From: Capsicum annuum
Lineage: Eukaryota; Streptophyta; Magnoliopsida; Solanales; Solanaceae
Assembly (NCBI RefSeq): GCF_002878395.1
Contig: NC_061114.1
Span: 167,550,205-167,614,204 of the forward strand
Direction of reading: 5' to 3'
DNA length: 64,000 nucleotides
Both the position numbers and the translations under genes were made by a program. The notes beneath the pieces are model-generated. The model was not told the origin of the DNA. It saw only the letters and a program-made list of their open reading frames with translations, and ran no database searches. Numbering within the stretch: position 1 is the first letter of the stretch; each line of letters opens with the position of its first letter. This document shows positions 23,302 through 33,381 of the stretch, one piece after another.

Positions 23302-24659
23302 TGTGAGCCCCCTTAAAATATAGATGATCTTATTTTAGACCCTCCCACATGCGTAATGTTGATTTTCTATTTGAATTATGGTTAAGGATGTTAAAGGGTA
23401 ACTTAAGAAAGTTTTAAATTTTTTAGAAGGGGTTTGGGGCCATTTTGGGACCCCGAGGCAGTGACGGTCTGAGATAAGGTTACGTGACAGAGGTTAAACT
23501 CCATGATACCGGTGTGGCACAGAGGATAATCTCCGTAATATTGGCATGCCACAGTGATGTTTTAATTTCATCCAATTCTTATTTATTTCACTTGGGGTGA
23601 GGGGCTTTTGGTCTTTTCACCCCTTGTACGACCTTGTAACATAAAATAAGTTTCAGTTTTCAAAGATCAAAATCATTCATTCTCTCTTAAAACTCAAAAC
23701 CCAAGAACATTCAAGGTTTTCATAAACAATTCATTATTTGGGCTCCAAGCTACAAATTAACTTCAATTTCTTGTGCGTTTTAGGCAAGTTTCTCTTCCCT
23801 AAACTGTAATTTTACATTGTGGCATCAATTGAATGGATATTCATATAATTTAAATTGTGGTTTTTGAAATTAGGTTGAGGGGTTTTGGTTGTTACTGATT
23901 GAATTACTTTTTCCATGTTTTGAATTGGTTATTCATGCTTTAAATTGATGTTTTTAGGACTGAATTGGTACATATTTAAATGGTTGGAATGGGGGATATG
24001 GGTTTTCCCAAATTGGATAAATTTTGGCTTGAAATTGCATTGACCTCAACCCACTTTGCTAATTAGATTTTAGTTATGGATAATTGCATGGTTTAACTTG
24101 TTTTTGAACCCGATGCATTGCATTAATGGAGAAATAGACACAAAAATTGATTTAGATGGTGTTGGTGGCAATGGTTTAGATTTTAATAGAACTTGGGAGT
24201 CAATGTGGTTATGTGGATTGGTTTGACATGTTTAATTCAGCTTGCAAGCATATTCGTATAACGATACCAAGTGGTAATTGCCTTAATGAATGACTCCTGG
24301 GTTAATGGTTGAAATTATGTGCAAATTAATTTTAATTTAGGCTTAAAGGGGGTTGTGTAGCTCACCGAGAAGGTGTAAGTCCCGGGATGATGTACATTGG
24401 AAACCACGTTTATCGGTGTTGGGGTTCTATATGATCGTTTTCTTGATGCTCACTTGGTATAAATATTTTTAGGACGGCTATTGCCCATGGTGGCTTTAGT
24501 TTTTCCTTAGTTCTTGCTGCTAGCATGCACTGGGGACCTTTCAGTAGGGGGAGCTAAACCTTTATAGCCCATAGACGCCTTTAGGATGGATGAAGCTACA
24601 CAGTCCATGTTAATGGTTTTAAAACTCTTTTATTCATAACCCTTACCCTATCTCTACAT

Positions 24660-24661
<2 letters not shown>

Positions 24662-24695
<34 letters not shown>
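24662..24695. repeat. (TA)n microsatellite in the A2 3' LTR
   Basis: About 16 TA units, at the same LTR position as the arrays at 7593 and 15483. Confidence 0.95.
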
Positions 24696-24698
<3 letters not shown>

Positions 24699-25114
24699 GT
24701 GTGCATATAGTTTTGACTGATTTTGGACATGGAATTAATTATCACTTTCCCTACGTTACATGCCAGGGTTTATCCCACTGACCATCTTAGGATGATATAT
24801 CATTTCATGATATAGGGTTCGAAGACTTTTTTATTGTTCCAATACAGCATTAGGTGGTTGAGTACATATACTAAGTTGTTTTGAAGTGGTGATACCTCAT
24901 CCTTTGAAAGGCCTTATCATTTTATTATTCTTTGTTTACTGACTCGGTACTTTTGGATTCTTTTTGGTCAGAGCGGGGGCATTTCCCGACTTAGTTTTTA
25001 TTCTAATTTTAGAGGCTATTGTGGAAAAAGTGTGGCTTGGATTATTGTTTTTGACTGTTAAAACTTTCATTTGACTTATTTATTATTTATTACTATCTTA
25101 ATTGGCTTCTGCTT

Positions 25115-25139
25115 TATTATTATTATTATTATTATTATT
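25115..25139. repeat. (TTA)n microsatellite in the A2 3' LTR
   Basis: About eight TTA/ATT units. The 5' LTR has only about four at 15926-15940. Confidence 0.9.
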
Positions 25140-25230
25140 GTGCTCTTAAAGTTAGGTGAATGGGGTAGTCTCTGGTCTATGGTGGGCTTGAGATACCCGT
25201 CACGACCAGGCCCGGGGTCGGATTGTGAAA

Positions 25231-25958
25231 GGTGTTATACCGACACAGATATTGGCAACCTTGTCATTGGTATTGGGTAGCACACTGATACAATACATGA
25301 ACCGAGTTCATCCCCTATAGGTCATGACTAAGGGTCCTTGCTGACCTTAGTATGTATGTCACCATTTTAAGTACACATTTATTGGTTGTATTTCATATGA
25401 TATTGTCTACTTGATTGTTTCTAACTGGATTGCTTAATTGTAAGTGAAATTGATATAAATAACTTGAGAAGGATGGGAATGAAAAGGATATCCGATGGAT
25501 TTGTAATTTGATGCAATTATGAATATGTATTTAAATATTGGTTGAGTATGAGTTATGTCTTGATGCCTCTTTCTTTTATTTAACTAATCTATTTGTATGG
25601 TGTCAAGTAAGTTGGTCGATGATGCCTACTAATATATAGTTTTTGGTTAATACTACATATACTCTTCTTTTTGTTGTTTGTAAAGCGTGTTCTAGCATTT
25701 GAGACTAGAACTCAATTTTAGCTTGTATTTAGCAACATCAATTCCAGGATGAGCACAATGATCGGTCAATCATTGGATCTTTCTTTTATTTATGTCCTCT
25801 ATTTTGGATCATGACTTTTCTCATTTTTATATTAGTTTTGGATTCTGATTCTATACTTTTTTTTATTAGTAATTGTTGTACTCCCCAATTTTTTGCTTCT
25901 TCAGGTATTTTATTTGCTTTTTAGTTCGAGGATGACCTAGTATTTTAGTAGTGGATAA
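25231..25958 (+). repeat. D LTR, right segment (end uncertain)
   Basis: This is the continuation of the D LTR after A2, starting with the duplicated GGTGT and then TTATACCGACACAGATATTGG. It has a GATGCCTACTAATA box near 25619 that resembles the GATACCTACTGAGTAC box of F LTRs. No CA end is recognisable. The last 40 bases (TTCGAGGATGACC... before 25959) look like the tail that follows a chromodomain in these elements, although no chromodomain is seen upstream, so a small rearrangement is likely here. Confidence 0.5.
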
Positions 25959-26194
25959 TATAACAACCGTGGTTGTGATTTTTCTCTTTTTATGTGTTTT
26001 AACCATTTTTCCCTTTTCCATGGATGCTATATTTTATTTATGAGATGTGGGGATGGTTGACCCGATCCCCATTTCATTCAGAAGTGATTTGAAGAGTTGA
26101 AACTCTTAGAGACTTTAAAATCCATGAGTTTGACTTCGATCAAGATTTGGATAGTTCTATTAGATTAAAAATATCAATTTTGGGGTTGGGGTTT

Positions 26195-28759
26195 TGTAAG
26201 ACCCCACAAAATCCTAAGCTTAATTCAGTTCTTTAAAGCTTGTTAACGGGTCACAGACTTAGAAAATTTTAGCTAAGTATTCATACTTAGAGTTATTTTA
26301 GCCTTCAAAGTTGGCGATATTATTTAGCAACCCTTACGACCATTAAATATCGATCTTTAAGTTGCTTCATGATCAGGAATGTCATTAGGTGTTCTAGGAC
26401 GAGTTTTGGATTTTTTAGACATTGTTTGAGGCACATTTGGGAGTCCAAACTAGTGTATGAACGCAATCTCGACGCGCCGCATTGCCTATCGCGTCTATGA
26501 ATATTTTTCCCCGGCTCTCAGTGAACCGACGTGGACTTGATGTGGCATATCAGCCATTGTATTGACCCTATCGATGCGATGCATCGATCTGTGCATCACT
26601 AAGTCAGTTTGAAGTCATTAAGATTCCGCGTCCTCTGGGGTATTTGGGTCTTTTTCCCACGACTATTCAGCCATTAAAACACGAAATTCAGCTCCCCTTA
26701 AGCAAATTATACTCATTCTCTCTCAAATTTCTCAAGAACAAACCCTAGGGCTTGCCATTCATGATTTAAATCCCAAGAATTTCACCATTAATCTTCAAGA
26801 ATTCAAGCATTAAGGTATGTGAAGTGTTCATCCAAGGGTTCCTTTCACCCTTGGAGTCCAAGAAACTCCTTTAAACTTTAAGTACATTGATTGCATGATT
26901 TCCGTGATTGGATTTAAGTGTATTCATGATTATAATGTTAATTGGGTTTCTAATCCATAGTTTATTACAAGATTCATGTGGAATTGATTATCATGTGTGT
27001 ACTATCATGTGGTTTCATGTTAAAACCCCTTTGAATTGTGAGTTAGGGTTATGATTATGATGCTTTCATGTTATACTACAGTCATATGCATAAATTATGC
27101 TCTTCAAGTGATTAATGAATTGCTCATGTGGGTTGAGTAGTGTAACCATATCATGCTAGTATGTATATAAGTTCAAGTCATGCAAGTGTTTGTCAAAATT
27201 CCTCAATGAATGATTTGTGATCAAGAAATTTGTTATCATGTTTCAAGATTGTGCTATGTCTTATAATTTATGCTATCGAGTCCTTGGGGTATTCAATACT
27301 CGATAAATTAGTTGTTTACCTAGAGCTATAGTAGTTACAGAACAGGCTCAGTAGTGTCACAAATAGTAGTACTCGGTAATCAGTCACTGTCTAAATTCAG
27401 TATTCAATTAAGAACTCAGTAGTATTCCGTTAATTAGCGGAACCTAGTGAACTCAGTTCAGTTTAGTTAGATACTACAATCAAAATTAGTTCAGTAAATC
27501 CTAGTATGTACTATAAATCAGTTCAGTGTCTATTCAGTTGGGAGTAGGATTCAACACCGAGCGAACCCAGGGATTGGGGCATTCCTGCCAGTATAGGGTT
27601 TGATCCTTAGTAGGAATCCCTGCATTACAGAACTACGTAGCCAGCGTAGGTGGAGATATCTTCTTTCCAGACTAGGGTTGATATATCTCGCATGAGTTTT
27701 CCTACCATTGAGGGTTGACAAAAGAGCTTCTTGTCAGAGAGGGTTAACCACAGCTTGTCTTTACCTGTGGCACGATACTAACACCCTTTCAACTGGGGTT
27801 GCAGGTTGGAGCCCAATCCATCCAGAGAGGGGCATGTTGGTTATATGATTACCTCCCATAGTTTCAGTTTTAGTCTCAGTATAGAACTCAGTTCAGTTCT
27901 ATAGAATCAGGACTATCATATACAGTCACCCAGCTCAGTATAGAACTTAGACCAGTTCTATAGATTTATGACTTTCAAATATAGTCACTCAGATCAGTAT
28001 AGAACTCAGATCAGATATAAACCAATCAGGACTGTTAGGTACAGTCACTCAGTTATCAGTTATACAGTATCAATAACTCAGATATTAGTGAATCAGTAAT
28101 CCAAAACTCAGTATCCAGTATTATCATGACCTTAGTTACAGTTTATGTATTCATGTATGTACTCTCATTCAGTTATGTTCATGTACTCAGCCAGTTATAA
28201 TTCATGCATATGAACCCATGCATATCAGCCTACCTTACTTAGCATACCAATACCTTTAAAGTATTGACGCATACCTTTCTTTTGCGCTATGATGTCTTAT
28301 ATCATAGGTTCAGACGCACGGGCTCCTGACCGTACTTAGCAGTCCAGCCTACCAGCACAAAAATTAGTAGTGAGTCCTCATCGTTTGAGGACAGAGTATT
28401 ATTTTAGTATTTTAGTACAGTTTTTATTAGTCGGAGTTAGGTTGGGGATTATCCCTTCAACTCCGCATTCAGACAGTAGAGGCTTTTAGACAAGAGTATT
28501 TCAGACAATAGAGGCTTTCAGACAAGTGTATTTTAGACAGATATTTCAGTATATAGTTGTTTCAGTATTTAGTATTGATTTTTCAGCTATGAACCTTAGG
28601 GCATTTTTAGCCCAACTTTTGAATTTATATCAGTTGCATTGTTATTACAGTGTTATTATTATTCAATGCTCACAAAAATTACCAGTCATGGGTTAGCTGG
28701 TGGTTCTTCGGGGTCGCTAGCACCGTGTAGCGTCTAGGGTACAGACTTGGGGCATTACA
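26195..28759 (+). repeat. 5' LTR of E
   Basis: Begins TGTAAGACCCCAC and ends TTGGGGCATTACA; 2565 bases. It aligns with 33382-35826, with a longer centre than that copy. The leader TTTCTCAAGAACAAACCC lies near 26728. The central part (27330-28150) is dense in CAGT and has about 60-base units containing CAGTATAGAACTCAG and TACAGTCAC. Confidence 0.93.
26571..26588. promoter_or_regulatory. CpG-containing palindrome in the E LTR
   Basis: TCGATGCGATGCATCGAT contains nested inverted repeats (GATGCATC, ATCGAT). It lies upstream of the likely transcript start. A related palindrome is at 61082-61099 in the G LTR. The function is inferred only. Confidence 0.45.
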
Positions 28760-28761
28760 AC

Positions 28762-28774
28762 ATAGTAGCAAAGC
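28762..28774 (+). other. Degenerate primer-binding site of E
   Basis: ATAGTAGCAAAGC follows the LTR at the position of TTGTATCAGAGC in G; several changes from the Met-tRNA complement. Confidence 0.7.
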
Positions 28775-28982
28775 CTAAGGTTTAATAGAGTCCTAGAATG
28801 TATGAAAGATGCATCAAGTAGAGTCTTGTGCATGGGTGTGTAACGTGCCACACTTGTGGATGAGAGGCTATGAGATATTTTAGGAAAAGTTTCTGCTTTT
28901 TCAATATTCATGTCGTGCGAGAGAGCATGAGCTCAAGTTAAAAATCTCAGTCTAATCTATTTCATTCTTCCATTTATAGAAT

Positions 28983-29390
28983 ATGTCTCCCAAAAAAACA
29001 AATGAAAGGAGAACAGAAAACCAGCCAGTGCCTCAGCCCGTTCAGGCAGATCCCCTAAATAAGCATGTATCTCACTCTTAACTCAGGGCTACTTTCACTA
29101 CCTTAGCTTATTCAGTAGTAGCCTAGAACAATCAACTGTCTAAAATCCCATCTAGGCTTATAACTCAAGCTCCACAGAGTGAGGAGAAGAGATATAGAAA
29201 AAGAGGAAAAAGAATAAAAGGGCCAGAACGCTAAGGCCAAAAAGTTCCAAACAAATCCTCTTTTCTAGAAATATGGCAGAAACCATCAGGGAATGTGTAG
29301 GTCTGGTAGTGGGTTGTGTTTTGGATGTGGAAAAATAGGCCATAAAATTAGTGATCGTCCTCACTCAAGTTTGTAAAGTCAATATATCCA
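28983..29390 (+). pseudogene. E gag, internally deleted
   Basis: Starts ATG at 28983 (MSPKKTNERRTENQPVPQP), aligned with the G gag start at 58867. After about 50 codons it jumps directly to the end of gag: a KRYRKRGKRIKG stretch and, in another frame, a zinc knuckle CFGCGKIGHKISDRP near 29318-29362, in which the last Cys is Arg. The whole central gag domain (FMRMNPPEFF and helices, present in G) is missing, roughly 700 bases. Such a protein could not assemble. Stops are frequent. Confidence 0.85.
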
Positions 29391-29449
29391 TCTCTCAGCT
29401 CAGTCCGGTCGCCCAAATCAGCAGGGTTCCACTTCCAGTGTCACCAGTG

Positions 29450-29880
29450 GGCAACGTCTAAATAGACTCTATGCACTTAGTCCCAACAAGATCAGTAGAG
29501 TTCTCTTGATGTGGTCACTGGTACGTTATAAGTTTATCATTTACATATTTATGATTTGCTAGATCCAAGAGCTTTCTTATCCTTTGTAACTCCTTACAGA
29601 GCTATTGACTTCAGATTCAGTCCTTAAATCCTAGTAGAGCCTTTCTCAATCTCTACCCCAGTGGGTAAATCTATCATAGCCCGGCGGGTATACAAGAACT
29701 GTCTGGTAATGGTATCTCATAAAGTTATTTCAGGAAAATTAGTAGAATTAGAGATGACAAATTTTGATGTCATTCTCAGCATGGATTGGTTCATTCATAC
29801 TATGCTTCAGTTGACTGCAGAAATAGAATTGTCTAATTTTAGTTCCCGAATGAACCTGTCCTAAAGTGGAAGGGTAGCAC
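29450..29880 (+). pseudogene. E aspartic protease, degenerate
   Basis: LLDPRAFLSFVTPYRAIDF is readable near 29556-29610, then STPVGKSIIARRVYKN and VELEMTNFDVILSMDW at 29661-29790. The active-site triplet is D-P-R instead of D-[ST/P]-G, so the Gly is lost. The frame changes before and after. It joins to RT through [15 protein letters not shown]. Confidence 0.87.
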
Positions 29881-30670
29881 TTCAGAACTTAGGGTTCAGG
29901 TTGTTCCTTAGCTTAGGGCGAGAGGAATTATATCTAAGGAATATGTGTATCATCTCATTCGAGTTTCAAGACTCTAGTTTAGAGACCCCAAATCTTGAGT
30001 CAGTATCAGTAGTATGTGAATTTCCTAGTGTGTTTCCCAAAGATCTTCCTGCGGTTTATCCTGAAAGGGGAATTGACTTTGGAATTGACCTTTTTCCAGA
30101 TACCCAGGCCATCTCTATTCCTCCATACAGAATGGTTCCAACAGAACTCAAAGAATTAAGAGAAAAGTTAAAGGATCTCCTAGATAAGGGATTCACTAGA
30201 CCTAGTATTTCCCCGTAGGATGCACCAATTCTATTTGTGCGTAAGAAAGACGATTCTCTTAGGATATGTATAGACTACCGCCGTATAAATAAATTCACAG
30301 TTAAGAACAAGTATCCACTTCCCAGAATCGATGATTTTTTTGACCAATTTTAGGGTGCCAGTTACTTTCTAAGATAGACCTTAGATCATGTATCACCAGC
30401 TCAGAGTCAGAGAATGTAGCATTCCAAAAAAGTTTTTAGAACTCTGTATGGTCACTTTGAATTTCTAGTCATGTCATTCGGCCCAACCAATGCTCCAATA
30501 GCCTTCATGGACTTGATGAACCGCATGTTCTAGTACTTGGACATGTTCAAGCAGTACTTGGACATGTTGTCATAGTCTACATAGATGACACTCTTTTCTA
30601 TTTTCGTAATGAGGATGAACCCATAGATCATCTCAAAATTGTACTTCAGATTCTCAAAACCCATCAGTTA
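29881..30670 (+). pseudogene. E reverse transcriptase, N-terminal two thirds
   Basis: An open run at 29901-30218 holds [40 protein letters not shown] and [13 protein letters not shown], followed by a stop. Next are [37 protein letters not shown] and the catalytic YIDD at 30578-30589. The homology continues to IDHLKIVLQILKTHQLS near 30665 and then stops abruptly. The thumb, connection and RNase H are absent. It is closely related in order to B3 and F2 RT. Confidence 0.9.
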
Positions 30671-32580
30671 TCATGGTATCTTATCTATTCATGTCTTACA
30701 TGCCATCTCTATGATAATGGCTCATATTTGTACATGTTAGAAAAAATCATGTACACTTATAGTTCCTAGTATAAAGAGCTTTAGTTCACTCAGTATTACG
30801 AATCATGTTTCATGAATATAAAAACTCCAGACTCAGGTCATACAGCTCACGAGTCATGTACTCATGTCACGGTTTATAGTATGCCCAATTCCCATGACTC
30901 ATTCTACACTCCTAATGGTCGGTTAAATTCAGATTATGTCATGTACATCCTCATATTAGATCTCTTGATAAGTTCATGGTGTTGATATTCAAATCCTCAG
31001 TCCTCAGTTAAGTGTTGAGTTTGACATAGTATTCATTCACACTTCAGGTCCTCATGCTTTAACCCTTTAGTGAACTCTCATTATGAAATGATGTAGTGAT
31101 GAGAAATTGCTTAGATGGGAGAGAGTAAATATTTCATGATAAGGGAAGAGTTTTGCATTCTTGTTTTATATGAGACTGTAGTTATAAAAAAATAGGCCTG
31201 AATGTCAGGTTAATGTTCTAAGTAAATGGCTAGTAAGAAGTATATTTAGTTGTTGGAGGAAAAGAATTAGAATTTTTCATGAGATGAGAAGTTGAGAAAA
31301 TATCAGTTGGAGTGTCTATTCAGAACCTCGATTTATGTCAATATCCATCACGTAGTTATCAGAACCTAGTATTCAGTTCCATTATGATTCACAGTTACAG
31401 TCTCAGTTACCATCTCAATTATAGTCTCAGTCGAGTAATCAGATTAGTAACTCAGTTCAATTTTAGGTTTTCTTGACTATAGCGTACAGTTATTAGTTAT
31501 TCAGGAATCTGGAATTCAGTACCCCAGTTTACAAGATATTTTAGAATCATGTTATACACTTGGTCTTGCATTTCAAATAATTAAGTTTTCACATAGTCAT
31601 GCTTAGTTATCTCATGTTATTTAGTCAGTCCTTACGTATATGCACAATACTCTATAGTTTCAGTCCAGACTAAGTACAGTTCAATCCTATATGACCAGTA
31701 TTCAACTATCAGCCACTCAACAAATCAGATAAGTTAGTACATTTAGGCATTTGTGTTCAGCGCCCATGTGAACATTTTTGGTAGTCTCAGGTAAAGCGCC
31801 TTGCTAAGGTGTAGAATATGATTGAGAGGGTATTTGAGGAATATGTCTAATATTGAAAGTTTGTAGTTGTAGTGCATAAGGCTTACTAACTCTATCTTAG
31901 ATGATATTTTGTAGGCCTTGCTCTATATTACAGAATTGTAGCCACGTGGTGATTTCTTATTCAGATGCCTTATTCAGACCATGTCAAGATTTCCTTACAC
32001 CCTAAAGTTAGTAAAATTTTATAGAAAGAGTGTCAAGAAAATATCTAGTTGAGTATAAGTTTTTAGTATGAGTTAGTCTGTAAAGCCAGTAATTCAGTTT
32101 AGCAGTCAGGCGGACAAGCTCGTATGGTTTCCCATCTTTTCACCCAGTCGTCCTATCCATAGTCTTATGAATATGACCGTTCCAGAATGGAGCATTCTGG
32201 TAGTTACAAGTTTAACTCAGTTTATATATCATGCCTCAGTTTTAGATCCCAAATATATGGTTATGATTCAGTTCATAGGTGCCCCGTGCTTCGTCTTATC
32301 TTTTCCTCAGTATCTTAGCCGAGTCAACATTCTTCGGGGAACATTATGTACCAAGGGAGAGATGTACTATAACCCCTGAGCTTTCATGTCCTAAATCTTT
32401 TAGTTTCTCATCACATAACAAATCCAGTTGGAATAATGAGTACTCATAAGTTGACTCTCTCATACCAATCTCAGCCGTATGACCATTCCCATGTCATGGC
32501 AAGTATCCAAGGAATGAATTCAGTTCATGTAACACATTTCATGCTCAGTTATGTTCTCATGTTCCTATTAATGCATGTTC
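30671..32580 (+). other. Non-coding segment replacing RNase H and integrase in E
   Basis: About 1.9 kb with no recognisable pol domain. Its right part (about 32050-32400) aligns with 60108-60420 in element G: an AGTATGAGTTAGTCTGTAAA block, CAGTTTAGCAGTCAGGC, and CAGTTTATATATCATGC. Within it, AAGGGAGAGATGTACTATAACCCC (32359-32382, outlined) looks like a polypurine tract followed by an LTR start. The left part (30671-32050) has no match in the window. CAGT is frequent, as in the E LTRs. Confidence 0.6.
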
Positions 32581-33058
32581 AGTAAAAAATCTCAAGTTTG
32601 AGATTGGTGATTTTGTATTCCCAAAAATCTCACCTATGAAGGGAGTAAAGAGGTTAGGCAAGAAAGGAATACTCAATTCTCTATATGTCAGTCCTTACCG
32701 AACTCTCAGTCACTTCGAAAAGGTAGCCTACAAACTTTAGTTGCCTTCAGATTTAGCTTTAGTACATCCAGTGGTCCACGTCTCTTTGCTTAAGAATTGC
32801 ATAGGTGATCCAGCAATTGTAGTCCCTATAGAGGTTATAGATATTCATAATAGTCTCTCTTATGAAGAGATCCCAGTCGAAATACTTGATTATCAGATTC
32901 GCAGACCATGGAAAAAAAAAGTCCCTCTAGTCAAAGTTCTTTGGCAAAATCAGTCCATTGAGGGAGCTACTTGGAAAGCAGAAGCAGATATGCAGACCAA
33001 GTATCCTCACCTCTTCTCTGCAAACTCAAACTCAGCTCAAGGTAATAGTTTTTTTTAA
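32581..33058 (+). pseudogene. E integrase C-terminus and chromodomain, degenerate
   Basis: The frame restarts near 32590 with FEIGDFVFPKISPMKGVKR (outlined), then LNSLYVSPYRTLSHFEKVAYKL and a stop. The open run 32741-33058 has ALVHPVVHVSLLKNCIGDP, SYEEIPVEILDYQIRR, and VPLVKVLWQNQSIEGATWKAE, then a YPHLF end. All chromodomain landmarks are present. This is the best-preserved chromodomain in the window. It is detached from its catalytic core by the segment at 30671-32580. Confidence 0.92.
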
Positions 33059-33366
33059 ATTTACTCAGTTCCATGTTCAGATGTAGTTACCAACTTAGTA
33101 TTAAGTAACGTTGCATACTCAGTCATGCATTTATGAATTAGTTCAATTATGTACTCATGCATCAGGTATGCATGTTCAGTATACAAACTCAGCTTATCAG
33201 TAATATTAGTTATAAAATCATGCATCAGCTATGCATGTTCAGTATGATAATTCAGTATATCAGTAGTCTCAACCATGAAATCATACTTCAGTTGTGCATG
33301 TCCAGTATGTACTTTTAGTCTATTAGTTCTCCCATCTTAGTTAGTCTCATTCGAGGATAAATATTC

Positions 33367-33381
33367 CCAAGGAGAAGATAT
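33367..33381 (+). other. Polypurine tract of E
   Basis: CCAAGGAGAAGATAT lies directly before the 3' LTR; in G the equivalent is AAGGGGGAGATAT. Confidence 0.75.

Larger units (their letters stand above)
14131..25230 (+). mobile_element. Nearly full-length gypsy chromovirus A2
   Basis: Two LTRs (14131-16030 and 23302-25230) enclose gag, protease, RT, RNase H, integrase and chromodomain in the standard Ty3/gypsy order. The flanking 5 bases are AGTGT (14126-14130) and GGTGT (25231-25235), a target duplication with one change, inside the D LTR. Solo LTR B2 interrupts it at 17850-20098. The two LTRs differ visibly (roughly one base in five over the first 80), so the insertion is old. No frame is intact. 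Confidence 0.93.
23302..25230 (+). repeat. 3' LTR of A2
   Basis: Starts TGTGAGCCCCC and ends GGGGTCGGATTGTGAAA at 25230, where the family end TGACA has decayed to TGAAA. Length 1929. It aligns with the 5' LTR throughout. The target duplication GGTGT follows. Confidence 0.9.
11181..25958 (+). mobile_element. Remnant of gypsy chromovirus D, split by C and A2
   Basis: The pol 3' portion (11181-12840) is followed by an LTR start TATAACAACCC at 12874. The LTR runs to 14130, where A2 begins, and continues after A2 at 25231. The 5' side is cut by element C at 11180. D is therefore the oldest layer of the left block. Its right end is not clear: TG...CA termini are not visible and I put the limit at 25958, just before the F1 LTR start. 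Confidence 0.7.

Noticed and set aside
31330..31760. Hidden RNase H or integrase in the odd segment of E
   Set aside because: No catalytic or zinc motif could be read in any frame; the CAGT-rich text resembles LTR centre rather than pol.
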